A stretch of 59,919 nt of DNA from DATADD01 sp046262355 (GTDB taxonomy: Bacteria > Actinomycetota > CADDZG01 > WHSQ01), in contig JBHEMX010000024.1 of the NCBI GenBank assembly GCA_046262355.1, forward strand, positions 1 through 59,919, in the 5' to 3' direction. Each line of letters opens with the position of its first letter. Positions within the stretch are counted from its first letter, which is position 1. Below are positions 50,321 to 58,957 of this stretch, piece by piece. Under the pieces are notes generated by a model that worked only from the letters and a program-made list of their open reading frames with translations, searched no databases and was not told the origin of the DNA. The position numbers and the translations under genes were made by a program.

Positions 50321-52657
50321 ATGCCTGAGCTGAAGATCGAGCAACTGCCACTCCTGCCGCTCGACGGCGGCGTCATCCTGCCGCACATGGTCGTCACCCT
50401 GGCGCTGGAGAAGGACGAGGCGAGCGCCGCGGTTGCCGCGGCGATGGATTCGGACGGGTTCGTCCTCCTGGTGCCGCGCATCGGCGGGAGCTATGCGCGC
50501 GTCGGAACCGTCGCCAAGGTCGAGGACGCCGGGAGGCTCCCGGGTGGTGACGAGGTGTGCGTCGTGAGGGGCCTGCATCGCGCGGTGATCGGAACCGGCA
50601 CGCCCGGCAACGGGCGCGGGCTATGGGTCCAGGTCGATGCGGCGCCGGATCCAGACGTCGCGCCCGGGCGCGCCCACGGGCTCGGGCGCGAGTACCGGGC
50701 GCTCGTCGAGAACATCCTCGAGTCCAGGAATGCCGGCGGGATCGCCCAGTTCCTGCGCGGGATCGACAACCCCGGGCACCTCGCCGATACCTGTGGCTAC
50801 TCGCCGGACCTCTCCCACGAGCGCAAGATCGAGATCCTCGAGACGCTCGATGTCGAGGAGCGGCTCACGAAGCTCATCGCGTGGACAAAGGAGACGCTCG
50901 CCGAGGTCTCGCTCAAGGACAAGATCCGAGGCGACGTCACCGATCGCATGGAGAAGTCGCAGCGTGAGTTCATGCTCCGTCAGCAGCTCGAGGCCATCAA
51001 GAGAGAGCTCGGGGAGGGCGATGCCGACATCGTGGCGGAGTATCGGGCCAAGGTCGAAGAGGCAAGGATGCCCGATGCGGTCCGCAAGGAAGTCGAACGA
51101 GAGCTCGATCGCCTCGAGCGCACGAGCGAGCAGAGCCCGGAGCACGGCTCGATCCGCAGCTACCTCGATTGGATGGTGGAGCTGCCCTGGGCCAGGTCCT
51201 CGGAGGACCGCTTCGACGTCGCCGAGGCACGCCGGATCCTGGACGAGGACCACACCGGACTGGACGACGTCAAGGATCGCATCATCGAGTTCCTCGCCGT
51301 GAAGAAGCTCCGCAACGAGCGAGGGCTCGACGCGCCGGGAGGGCGCGGTTCGGGCGCGATCATCACGCTCGTGGGACCGCCCGGAGTGGGCAAGACGTCT
51401 CTCGGCGAGTCGGTGGCGCGGGCCCTCGGGCGCAGGTTCGCCCGCATCTCGCTCGGCGGCATTCATGACGAAGCAGACATCCGCGGGCATCGCCGCACCT
51501 ACATCGGCGCGCTTCCGGGACGCATCGTGCGCGCGCTCAAGGAGGCAGGGACGCGCAACCCGGTGATCATGCTGGACGAGATCGACAAGGTCGGCGCCGA
51601 TTGGCGCGGCGACCCATCGTCGGCGCTGCTCGAGGTGCTCGACCCGGCGCAGAACCACTCCTTCAGGGACCATTACCTCGAGGTAGATCTCGACCTCTCC
51701 GATGTGCTCTTCATCCCGACCGCCAACGTCGCCGAGACGATCCCGGGCCCGCTGCTGGATCGCATGGAGCTGGTCCGGCTCGACGGCTACACCGAGGACG
51801 AGAAGCTCGGCATCGCGCGCGATCACCTGCTGCGCCGTCAGCTCGAGCGCAACGGGCTTCGACAGGACGAGGTCGCGGTCGACGAGGACGCGCTCCGCAA
51901 GATCATCGAGGAGCACACGCGCGAGGCAGGCGTACGCAATCTCGAGCGCGAGCTCGGCAAGGTGCTGCGCAAGGTCGCCACGAAGATCGCAGCGGATGAG
52001 CTGCCGACCCCTGTGACGGTTGGCTCGGGGGAGGTGCGCACTTACCTCGGCCGGGCCAAGTTCGAGTTCGAGGCAGCCGAGCGCACGTCCGTCCCCGGCG
52101 TGGCAACCGGCCTCGCCGTGACCGGAGCCGGCGGGGACGTCTTGTTCATCGAAGCGTCGGTCATGGAGGGCGAGCCCGGACTGACGCTCACGGGCCAGCT
52201 GGGCGACGTGATGAAGGAGTCCGCCCAGATCGCGCTGAGCTACGTGCGGTCCCACGCTCCTCAGCTCGGACTACGGTCGGGCTTCGAGGACCGCAGGGTT
52301 CACGTGCACGTCCCGGCCGGCGCCGTGCCCAAGGATGGGCCGTCGGCGGGCGTGACCATGGTCACCGCCCTGGCCAGCCTTCTCGCGGGCAGGCCGGTTC
52401 GTAGCACCGTCGGGATGACCGGAGAGGTCACGCTTCAGGGTCGCGTGCTTCCGATCGGCGGAGTGAAGCAGAAGATCCTCGCAGCGCACCGAGCCGGGCT
52501 CACGGAGGTCATCCTGCCCGGGCGCAACGAAGCCGACCTCGATGATCTGCCCGCAGCCGTGCGCGAGGAGATGACGATCCATCTCGCCGGTGACATCGAA
52601 GAGGTGCTGCAGTGGGCGTTGGAGCCGGAGGGCAACGAAGCTCCTGTGGCGGCGTGA
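50321..52657 (+). CDS. lon: ATP-dependent protease Lon
   Basis: This 778-residue protease has the full Lon layout. The N-terminal domain has LPLLPLDGGVILPHMVVTLA; a coiled linker has MEKSQREFMLRQQLEAIKRE. The AAA domain has Walker A LVGPPGVGKTSLGESVA, the ISLGGIHDEADIRGHRRTYI loop and Walker B PVIMLDEIDKVG. The protease domain has the catalytic Ser in PKDGPSAGVTM and Lys in GGVKQKILAAHRAG. It degrades misfolded and regulatory proteins. ATG 50321 is chosen by family N-terminus. It converges with the marR gene across four bases and shares an operator-like motif with it. Confidence 0.96.
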   Translation: MPELKIEQLPLLPLDGGVILPHMVVTLALEKDEASAAVAAAMDSDGFVLLVPRIGGSYARVGTVAKVEDAGRLPGGDEVCVVRGLHRAVIGTGTPGNGRGLWVQVDAAPDPDVAPGRAHGLGREYRALVENILESRNAGGIAQFLRGIDNPGHLADTCGYSPDLSHERKIEILETLDVEERLTKLIAWTKETLAEVSLKDKIRGDVTDRMEKSQREFMLRQQLEAIKRELGEGDADIVAEYRAKVEEARMPDAVRKEVERELDRLERTSEQSPEHGSIRSYLDWMVELPWARSSEDRFDVAEARRILDEDHTGLDDVKDRIIEFLAVKKLRNERGLDAPGGRGSGAIITLVGPPGVGKTSLGESVARALGRRFARISLGGIHDEADIRGHRRTYIGALPGRIVRALKEAGTRNPVIMLDEIDKVGADWRGDPSSALLEVLDPAQNHSFRDHYLEVDLDLSDVLFIPTANVAETIPGPLLDRMELVRLDGYTEDEKLGIARDHLLRRQLERNGLRQDEVAVDEDALRKIIEEHTREAGVRNLERELGKVLRKVATKIAADELPTPVTVGSGEVRTYLGRAKFEFEAAERTSVPGVATGLAVTGAGGDVLFIEASVMEGEPGLTLTGQLGDVMKESAQIALSYVRSHAPQLGLRSGFEDRRVHVHVPAGAVPKDGPSAGVTMVTALASLLAGRPVRSTVGMTGEVTLQGRVLPIGGVKQKILAAHRAGLTEVILPGRNEADLDDLPAAVREEMTIHLAGDIEEVLQWALEPEGNEAPVAA

Positions 52658-52661
52658 CGGG

Positions 52662-53144
52662 CTAGCCGGCTCGCTTGACGGGCCGCCTCACCGAGGCGGC
52701 CTGCGCCGCGTCCAGCAGGCGCTCGAGCACGGACGTGAAGACCTTCTCCTCGGCCGGTTCGAGCAACCGGGAGAAGTGCTCCTCGACCCCTCGGAACGCA
52801 ATCGGCGCGGCCTTGCGAAAGGCCGTGCGCCCTTGTGGCGTTATGACCGCATAGACCACGCGCCGATCCGAGGCGCAGGCCCCGCGCGCGATAAGCCCCG
52901 CCCGTTCCATGCGATCGACCAAGCGCGTGACGCCGCTCTTGCTGAGCAGCACGGATTCGCTGAGGTCGTTCATGCGCATCTTGCCGCCGGAGGTGCCGGC
53001 GAGATGGGCGAGGACGTCGAACCACGTGAGCGGCAGCCCGCGCTCTTGCTGCAGCTCCGCGTCGAGCATCTCGACGAGTATCGAGTAGGTCCGCAGGAAC
53101 AGAGGCCACGCATGGTGCCTTTGGTCGCAGCTGCTGCTCTGCAT
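52662..53144 (-). CDS. MarR-family transcriptional regulator
   Basis: The 160-residue protein has a MarR winged helix: WFDVLAHLAGTSGGKMRMND, LSESVLLSKSGVTRLVDRME (recognition helix) and the wing RGACASDRRVVYAVITPQGR. The C-terminal helix region dimerises. ATG 53144 is preferred; an in-frame ATG at 53174 would lie inside the palindromic operator. The operator at 53168-53181, about 25 bases upstream, suggests autoregulation. A related site upstream of the neighbouring lon gene suggests that lon is a target. The ligand is unknown. Confidence 0.87.
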   Translation of the reverse strand: MQSSSCDQRHHAWPLFLRTYSILVEMLDAELQQERGLPLTWFDVLAHLAGTSGGKMRMNDLSESVLLSKSGVTRLVDRMERAGLIARGACASDRRVVYAVITPQGRTAFRKAAPIAFRGVEEHFSRLLEPAEEKVFTSVLERLLDAAQAASVRRPVKRAG

Positions 53145-53167
53145 GACCTCGAGGATAGAAGCTGTTG

Positions 53168-53181
53168 GTTGCATCTGCAAC
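53168..53181 (-). promoter_or_regulatory. Palindromic operator of the marR gene
   Basis: GTTGCATCTGCAAC is a perfect dyad of GTTGCA and TGCAAC with a two-base centre. It lies between the ilvD stop and the marR start on the minus strand. Its near-copy lies upstream of lon at 50199. Confidence 0.65.
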
Positions 53182-53185
53182 GGTG

Positions 53186-54907
53186 TCAGGGCAGGAGTTG
53201 TCGCGGTCCCTCCGGCGTCGTCACCGCTCCCTCCGAGGCCGACGCCACGGTCGCTGCGTACTTGGCGAAGACGCCGACCGTATAGCGCGCCGGAGGCGGG
53301 GACCACGACGCGCGGCGCTTCTCGACGACCTCGTCGGAGAGCCTCACGCGCAGCTCCTCGGCGGCGACGTCGATCTCGACCACATCCCCGTCGGCGAGCA
53401 CCGCAAGGGGGCCGCCGCGCGCCGCCTCGGGAGCGACATGGCCGACCATGAGCCCGCGCGTTGCGCCCGAGAAGCGGCCGTCGGTCACCAGCGCAACGTG
53501 GTCGCCGAGGCCCTCGCCGACCAGCGCCGCCGTGACGTGCAGCATCTCGCGCATCCCCGGCCCGCCGGCCGGCCCCTCGTAGCGGATCACGACGACGTCT
53601 CCGCGCTCGATCCGGCCACCGGCGACCGCGTCGAAGCAGGCCTCCTCGGAGTCGAACACGCGCGCCGGCCCCGAGTGGAACATCCGCTCGTGACCCGACA
53701 GCTTCACGACGCAGCCCTCGGGTGCGAGGTTGCCTCTCAAGATCGCGAGCCCTCCCGTCGCTTTGATCGGGTCATCTACTCGCACCACCACGCGCTGGCC
53801 CGGCGCCTCGCGCGCATCGGCGCCGACCTGCGCCAGCGTCCGTCCGTCGACGGTCGGGGCCTCCGCGTGCAAGAGCCCGGCCCGCGCGAGCTCCCTCACG
53901 AGCAGCGCCGTGCCGCCGGCGGCGTGGAGATCGGTGGCGACGTAGTCGCCGCTCGGCTTGAGGTTTGCGATGACCGGCGTGCGCGCCGCGATGGAGTGGA
54001 AGTCGTCGAGCGACAGCTCGATCCCTGCCTCGCGCGCTATCGCGAGCAGATGGAGAACCCCGTTGGTCGAGCCACCGGTTGCCGCGATCGAGGCAATCGC
54101 GTTCTCGAGGGCCGCGCGCGTCACTATCGCCGAGGGCCGCAGGTCCTCTCGGATCAACGAGACCGCCAGTCGTCCCACCCCCTCCGCCGCCTCCGCCTTG
54201 CCGGGATCGGTTGCGGGGATGCCGCTGAAGGCGATCGGGCTGATGCCGAGGAAGTCGGTGGCGGTCGCCATCGTGTTGGCCGTGAACTGACCGCCGCAGG
54301 CCCCCGCACCCGGGCATGCGGTGTCTTCGAGGTCGTGCAGGTCGTCGGACGAGAGAGCGCCGACGGCATGTTGCCCGACGGCCTCGAAGACGTCTTGGAT
54401 CGTCACGTCTCTGCCGCGCCAGCGACCGGGGGCGATCGAGCCGTTGTAGAAGACGAGGCCGGGGATGTCGAGGCGGCACAGCGCCATGGCCGCGGCCGGG
54501 ATCGTCTTGTCGCAACCCACCACGCATACGAGACCATCGAAGAGATGCCCGCGCGCGGCGAGCTCGATCGAGTCCGCGATCACCTCACGGCTCACCAGCG
54601 ACGCTCGCATCCCCTCGGTTCCCATGGAGACCCCGTCGGAGATCGAGATCGTGTTGAGCTCCATGGGGGTCGCGCCGGCCGCCCGCACGCCCGCCTTGAT
54701 CCTTTCGGCCAAGGCTCGCTGATTGAGGTTGCAGGGCATCGTCTCGATCCAGGTGGTCGCGATCCCGACGAGGGGACGGGCGAGGTCCTCGTCGGTGAAT
54801 CCGGCCCCCTTGAGCATCGCTCGCGCCGGGGCGCGCTGGGGGCCGTCGGTGAGATCCGCGCTGCGGCGCTTCGAACGATCGGACGGAGCGCAGTAGGGAT
54901 CGGACAT
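53186..54907 (-). CDS. ilvD: Dihydroxy-acid dehydratase
   Basis: This 573-residue Fe-S enzyme makes the 2-oxo acids of valine and isoleucine from dihydroxy acids. It has the three cluster cysteine regions (TWIETMPCNLNQRALAERIK; VCVVGCDKTIPAAAMAL; CPGAGACGGQFTANTMA) and a C-terminal TDGRFSGATRGLMVGHVAPE. Length is typical. It is divergent from the ilv leader, ilvB and the rest of the pathway, 120 bases from the leader peptide start. MarR-family gene and operator follow on the same strand. Confidence 0.97.
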   Translation of the reverse strand: MSDPYCAPSDRSKRRSADLTDGPQRAPARAMLKGAGFTDEDLARPLVGIATTWIETMPCNLNQRALAERIKAGVRAAGATPMELNTISISDGVSMGTEGMRASLVSREVIADSIELAARGHLFDGLVCVVGCDKTIPAAAMALCRLDIPGLVFYNGSIAPGRWRGRDVTIQDVFEAVGQHAVGALSSDDLHDLEDTACPGAGACGGQFTANTMATATDFLGISPIAFSGIPATDPGKAEAAEGVGRLAVSLIREDLRPSAIVTRAALENAIASIAATGGSTNGVLHLLAIAREAGIELSLDDFHSIAARTPVIANLKPSGDYVATDLHAAGGTALLVRELARAGLLHAEAPTVDGRTLAQVGADAREAPGQRVVVRVDDPIKATGGLAILRGNLAPEGCVVKLSGHERMFHSGPARVFDSEEACFDAVAGGRIERGDVVVIRYEGPAGGPGMREMLHVTAALVGEGLGDHVALVTDGRFSGATRGLMVGHVAPEAARGGPLAVLADGDVVEIDVAAEELRVRLSDEVVEKRRASWSPPPARYTVGVFAKYAATVASASEGAVTTPEGPRQLLP

Positions 54908-54929
54908 TGCGTGAATCTACATGAGCGCC

Positions 54930-54957
54930 TTGACTCGCTCGTGCCGACGCGTATACT
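54930..54957 (+). promoter_or_regulatory. Consensus-like promoter of the ilv leader-ilvBNC-leuA operon
   Basis: TTGACT (54930-54935) and TATACT (54952-54957) are separated by 16 bases, close to the housekeeping sigma consensus, which is conspicuous in this GC-rich sequence. Transcription would begin near 54964, about 65 bases before the leader peptide. It lies in the divergent region with ilvD. Confidence 0.7.
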
Positions 54958-55028
54958 TCCCCGCGCAAGACAAGCCGGCGCGGCCTGGGTGCTGCGCTAC
55001 GACGTAGGAGAGGCAGAGAAACCAAGAG

Positions 55029-55115
55029 ATGACGGCGATGAGCTCGACCCACACAGGGATCGCTCGGGGCGCCGTCGCCCGCGTCGTCCCCACCAACCTC
55101 GTACTTATTTCCTGA
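55029..55115 (+). CDS. Branched-chain amino acid leader peptide (attenuator)
   Basis: A 28-codon ORF starts ATG 55029 (ATG 55038 also possible) and stops at TGA 55113-55115. Its last part reads RVVPTNLVLIS, so the codons just before the stop are enriched in Val, Leu and Ile (GTC GTC, CTC GTA CTT ATT). This is the hallmark of an attenuation leader, where ribosome stalling at scarce branched-chain tRNAs prevents terminator formation. A promoter lies upstream and an intrinsic terminator 41 bases downstream. The ribosome site (AGGAG at 55006) is farther away than usual, which lowers certainty about the exact start. Confidence 0.65.
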   Translation: MTAMSSTHTGIARGAVARVVPTNLVLIS

Positions 55116-55156
55116 GCGCGCGCTCTTCGGCCCTCGGCCGCAGAGACGTGCGCTAA

Positions 55157-55181
55157 CCCTCCGAGCCCCGGAGGGTTTTTT
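55157..55181 (+). terminator. Intrinsic terminator of the ilv attenuator
   Basis: CCCTCCG (55157-55163), a five-base loop and CGGAGGG (55169-55175) form a GC-rich stem, followed by six T (55176-55181). This is the clearest Rho-independent terminator in the window. It lies between the leader peptide and the structural genes, not at an operon end, so it is best read as the attenuator. Confidence 0.8.
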
Positions 55182-55278
55182 GTTTGCCGAGGAGCGCAGG
55201 GAGCTGGAGACGTCGGCACACCGACACAGCGGCAAGGGAGCACCCACGGAAGCGATGGTTCGACGAAGGAGGTTCGAG

Positions 55279-55617
55279 ATGAGGTTCGAGATCTACAACG
55301 GTGACTACGTCGGCACGGCAGAGTGGTCTGCGCCGGGACGTGTTGCTCTCGACGTCGCAGATCCCGCGCAGAGGACCTGGTTCGAGCGCTACTTCGCGAG
55401 CGAGGACTCGTTCCTGACCGGCTCAGTGGGCTTCGAGGAGATCGCCTTGGAGCGGCGCGACTCATCACGCGCGGCCTTCACACGCGCCGCCGTCCAATTG
55501 GCCGCGTACGCGTATCGAGTACGAGACGTGGGCTCGGCGGAGCCCACGGTGGAGACGCATCGCGTCATAGATCTCGAGGACCAAGCGCTGTTCGAGGGGG
55601 CGAGAGAAAAGACATGA
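55279..55617 (+). CDS. Small conserved-looking protein between the attenuator and ilvB
   Basis: This is a 112-residue acidic protein starting MRFEIYNGDYVGTAEWSAPG, with RTWFERYFASEDSFLTGSVG and a C-terminal VIDLEDQALFEGAREKT. ATG 55279 has an excellent AAGGAGG site; the longer upstream frame runs into the terminator. I do not recognise a family. There are no membrane segments or cysteines. It is inside the attenuated operon, 37 bases before ilvB, so it should be induced with branched-chain synthesis. It might be a small accessory or regulatory protein, but nothing in the sequence shows what it does. Confidence 0.65.
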   Translation: MRFEIYNGDYVGTAEWSAPGRVALDVADPAQRTWFERYFASEDSFLTGSVGFEEIALERRDSSRAAFTRAAVQLAAYAYRVRDVGSAEPTVETHRVIDLEDQALFEGAREKT

Positions 55618-55654
55618 GAAGGATCCGGATAACGATGCGCAGAGGACCGCGCCG

Positions 55655-57427
55655 ATGAGCACCACCGGAGCGCGCTCGCTCCTTCGTTCGCTGGAGGCGG
55701 CGGACGTCGAGGTCGTCTTCGGGATTCCCGGTGGGGCGATCCTTCCCGCCTACGACCCGCTGATCGATTCACCGATCCGTCACATCCTCATGCGACACGA
55801 GCAGGGCGCGGGACATGCCGCCGAGGGCTATGCGCAGGTGACGGGCCGCGTGGGAGTGTGCATGGCGACCTCTGGTCCGGGGGCCACCAACCTCGTCACT
55901 CCCATCGCCGACGCCTTCATGGACTCGGTCCCTCTCGTCGCGATCACCGGCCAGGTGCCCCGGGCCGTGATCGGGAACGACGCCTTCCAGGAGGCGGACA
56001 TCTGCGGCATCACGATGCCGATCACCAAGCACAACTACAAAGTGATGGATCCGGACGAGATCCCTACGGTCGTGGCCGAGGCGTTCCACATCGCGACGAC
56101 GGGACGGCCGGGGCCGGTGCTGGTCGATATCCCGAAGGACGTCTTGCAGGCTCCGACCATGTTCTCGTGGCCGGACGAGATCGACCTTCCGGGTTATCGC
56201 CCAACGGTTCGCCCCAACCGACGGCAGATACGCGCGGCGGCAGACCTCATGCGCACGGCGCGCCGGCCGGTCCTCTACGTCGGCGGCGGCGTGGTCAAGG
56301 CCCGTGCCGCGCAGGAGCTGCAGCGATTGGCGCTCGCACTGGGCGCGCCGGTGGTCACCACCTTGATGGCTCGAGGCGTGTTCCCGGACGACCATCCGCT
56401 GTGCCTCGGGATGCCGGGGATGCACGGCTCCTACGCGGCCGTCACCGCGCTGCAGCGTTCCGACCTCCTCATAGCGATCGGAGCACGTTTCGACGACAGG
56501 GTCACCGGACGCCTCGACGCCTTCGCGCCGGGCGCGAAGGTGATACACGCCGACATCGACCCGGCTGAGATCGGGAAGAACCGGGTGGCGGACGTCCCCA
56601 TCGTCGGTGACGCGCGTTCGGTCCTCGAGGAGTTGACGAAGGCGATCGTCCACGACGTCGCGACCTTCGGCTGGAACGATCTGGGGCCGTGGCTCGACGA
56701 GGTCGGGGCTTGGAGCAGGCGGCATCCGATCGCGTATCGCCAGGAAGAAGACGGCGCGCTCAAGCCGCAGTTCGTGGTCGATCGCTTCGATCGCGCCACC
56801 GACGGCGAAGCGGTCATCGTCACGGGAGTCGGCCAGCATCAGATGTGGGCGTCGCAGCTGATCTCGTGCCGGCGCCCCTATTCGTTCGTGACCTCGGGCG
56901 GCCTCGGCACCATGGGGTTCGGCGTTCCGGCCGCTCTCGGCGCCAAGATCGGCCGCCCCGACGCTCCGGTCATCGCGATCGACGGCGACGGCTGCTTCCA
57001 GATGACGGCGCAGGAGCTCGCGACCGCAGCCGTGGACCGCATCCCGTTCACCGTCGCCATCCTCAACAACCAGCACCTCGGGATGGTCCGGCAGTGGCAG
57101 GAGCTGTTCTACGACGAGCGCTACTCCGAGGTGCGCTTCGCTTTGGACGTGCCCGACTACGTGCGGCTCGCCGAGGCATACGGCGCCGTGGGGCTGCGCG
57201 CCACCACCTGTGACGAGGTCGACACCGTGATCGACAAGGCGCTGGGCGTCGACGACCGGCCGTGTGTCATCGACTTCCGCGTCGATCCCTCCGAGATGTG
57301 TTACCCGATCGTGCCCGCGGGCGCGTCCAACGACGACATCGTGCTCGATCCCAGGCTGCCCGCAGACGAGGGCGAGCCGGTTGCCGCTCTGGGTTCGGAC
57401 TTCGGGTTCGGGGGGATGGGCGCATGA
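55655..57427 (+). CDS. ilvB: Acetolactate synthase large subunit
   Basis: This 590-residue thiamine-diphosphate enzyme has an N-terminal segment VEVVFGIPGGAILPAYDPLI, the catalytic Glu in HEQGAGHAAEGYAQVTGRVG, the FAD-domain regions, and the ThDP-binding motif AIDGDGCFQMTAQELATA...NNQHLGMVRQWQ. It condenses pyruvate into acetolactate (or acetohydroxybutyrate) for valine, leucine and isoleucine. The stop overlaps the small-subunit start by four bases. It lies downstream of the attenuator. Confidence 0.97.
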   Translation: MSTTGARSLLRSLEAADVEVVFGIPGGAILPAYDPLIDSPIRHILMRHEQGAGHAAEGYAQVTGRVGVCMATSGPGATNLVTPIADAFMDSVPLVAITGQVPRAVIGNDAFQEADICGITMPITKHNYKVMDPDEIPTVVAEAFHIATTGRPGPVLVDIPKDVLQAPTMFSWPDEIDLPGYRPTVRPNRRQIRAAADLMRTARRPVLYVGGGVVKARAAQELQRLALALGAPVVTTLMARGVFPDDHPLCLGMPGMHGSYAAVTALQRSDLLIAIGARFDDRVTGRLDAFAPGAKVIHADIDPAEIGKNRVADVPIVGDARSVLEELTKAIVHDVATFGWNDLGPWLDEVGAWSRRHPIAYRQEEDGALKPQFVVDRFDRATDGEAVIVTGVGQHQMWASQLISCRRPYSFVTSGGLGTMGFGVPAALGAKIGRPDAPVIAIDGDGCFQMTAQELATAAVDRIPFTVAILNNQHLGMVRQWQELFYDERYSEVRFALDVPDYVRLAEAYGAVGLRATTCDEVDTVIDKALGVDDRPCVIDFRVDPSEMCYPIVPAGASNDDIVLDPRLPADEGEPVAALGSDFGFGGMGA

Positions 57428-57951
57428 GGACGACGCACATCCTTTCCGTGCTGGTGGAGAACAGGCCCGGCGTTCTCGCTCGCATCGCGGGGCTGTTCGC
57501 CCGGCGCGGCTTCAACATCGATTCTCTGGCGGTCGGAGAGGCCGAGAGCCCGGCGCTGTCGCGCATGACGATCGTCGTGTCCGTGGAAGACAAGCCTCTC
57601 GAGCAGATCACGAAGCAGCTCCACAAGCTCATCAACGTCCTGCGTATCACGGAGCTTGCTCACGAGGAGGCCGTGGAGCGAGAGCTCGTGCTGTTCAAGG
57701 TCGGCGTCGGCGCGGGGCGGCGCGCCGAGGTCCTCGAGGTAGCGGAGATATTCCGCGCCAAGGTCGTCGACGTCGACGCCGACGCGCTCGTGCTCGAGGC
57801 CACGGGGACGCCCGAGAAGATGCTGGCGCTCGAGAACCTGCTCCGACCCTATGGACTCGTCGAGGTCGCTCGAACCGGACGCGTCGCGCTGGCGCGCGGC
57901 GGCCGCGGCCTCGCTGCTCCTGCGCTCACACCCGTACCACTCGCTCGCTAA
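57424..57951 (+). CDS. ilvN: Acetolactate synthase regulatory small subunit
   Basis: The 175-residue protein starts MRTTHILSVLVENRPGVLAR, the ACT-domain pattern, with GLFARRGFNIDSLAVGEAES and MTIVVSVEDKPLEQITKQLH. The second half is the small-subunit C-terminal domain (AEIFRAKVVDVDADALVLEA). It binds valine and gives feedback inhibition to the large subunit. ATG 57424 is fixed by the ATGA overlap with ilvB. It is followed after 10 bases by ilvC. Confidence 0.95.
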   Translation: MRTTHILSVLVENRPGVLARIAGLFARRGFNIDSLAVGEAESPALSRMTIVVSVEDKPLEQITKQLHKLINVLRITELAHEEAVERELVLFKVGVGAGRRAEVLEVAEIFRAKVVDVDADALVLEATGTPEKMLALENLLRPYGLVEVARTGRVALARGGRGLAAPALTPVPLAR

Positions 57952-57961
57952 GGAGGAAGAG

Positions 57962-58957
57962 ATGCCGCCGAAGATCTTCTACGACACCGATGCATCGTTC
58001 GAGCCGCTCGCCGGCAGGCGTGTTGCAGTCATCGGCTACGGCTCACAGGGACGGGCGCATGCGCTCAACCTGCGGGATTCCGGTCTCGATGTGACGGTCG
58101 GCGTGCGCAAGGATTCGCCCTCGTGGGCGAAGGCGACCGACGACGGCGTCCACGTGACGACCGTGCACGAGGCCTCGTCGGGGGCCGATGTCGTGTCGAT
58201 GCTCGTGCCGGACCAACATCAGGCGGCGATCTATCGCGATGAGATCGAGCCCAACCTACAGGTTGGGGCGACGCTCATGTTCGCTCACGGATTCAGCATC
58301 CACTTCGGCCAGATCCGGCCTCCCGAGGACATCGACGTCGCGATGGTCGCGCCGAAGGCTCCGGGACCGCTCGTGCGCCGGACGTACGAAGAGGGGAGCG
58401 GCACGCCCGCGCTCGTTGCGGTGGCACGCGATGTGACCGGTGACGCCACGGCGCGCGCTCTTGCGTATGCGAAGGGGCTCGGATGTACCCGCGCCGGTGT
58501 GATCGAGACGACGTTCGCGGAGGAGACGGAGACAGACCTCTTCGGTGAGCAAGCCGTCTTGTGTGGCGGCGTTTCGCGCCTCATCCAGGCCGGCTTCGAG
58601 ACCCTCGTCGAGGCGGGCTATCAACCGGAGATCGCCTACTTCGAGTGTCTTCACGAGCTCAAGCTGATCGTCGACCTCCTCTACGAAGGAGGCTTCGGCA
58701 AGATGCGCCACGCTATCTCCGACACCGCCGAGTACGGCGACCTCACGCGCGGTCGCAGCGTCGTGGGTCCGGAGGTGGAGGACTCGATGCGCCGGATCCT
58801 CGAGGACGTGCGCTCGGGTGCCTTCGCCCGGGAGTGGATCCTCGAGAACCGCGCGGGCACGCCGGTCCTCGATGCGGAACGCCGCCGCCAGTCCGAGCAC
58901 CAGATCGAAGAGGTCGGGGCGCGTCTCAGGGAGATGATGTCGTGGGTACGGAAGTAG
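57962..58957 (+). CDS. ilvC: Ketol-acid reductoisomerase
   Basis: This 331-residue class I enzyme has the NADPH-binding VAVIGYGSQGRAHALNLRDS, DVVSMLVPDQHQAAIY, FAHGFSIHFGQI and the metal site MVAPKAPGPLVRRTYEEGSG with ETTFAEETETDLFGEQAVLC. It isomerises and reduces acetolactate to dihydroxyisovalerate. The loop residues after GSQG (RAHALNLRDSG) fit the usual NADPH-type length. A strong AAGGAGGA precedes the ATG. The 3' end overlaps leuA by 16 bases. Confidence 0.97.
   Translation: MPPKIFYDTDASFEPLAGRRVAVIGYGSQGRAHALNLRDSGLDVTVGVRKDSPSWAKATDDGVHVTTVHEASSGADVVSMLVPDQHQAAIYRDEIEPNLQVGATLMFAHGFSIHFGQIRPPEDIDVAMVAPKAPGPLVRRTYEEGSGTPALVAVARDVTGDATARALAYAKGLGCTRAGVIETTFAEETETDLFGEQAVLCGGVSRLIQAGFETLVEAGYQPEIAYFECLHELKLIVDLLYEGGFGKMRHAISDTAEYGDLTRGRSVVGPEVEDSMRRILEDVRSGAFAREWILENRAGTPVLDAERRRQSEHQIEEVGARLREMMSWVRK

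Noticed and set aside
50621..52255. 544-codon minus-strand open frame over lon
   Set aside because: Shadow of lon; no domain features.
53165..55156. 663-codon plus-strand open frame across ilvD
   Set aside because: Antisense shadow of ilvD caused by high GC. The ilvD frame has all family motifs; this one has none.
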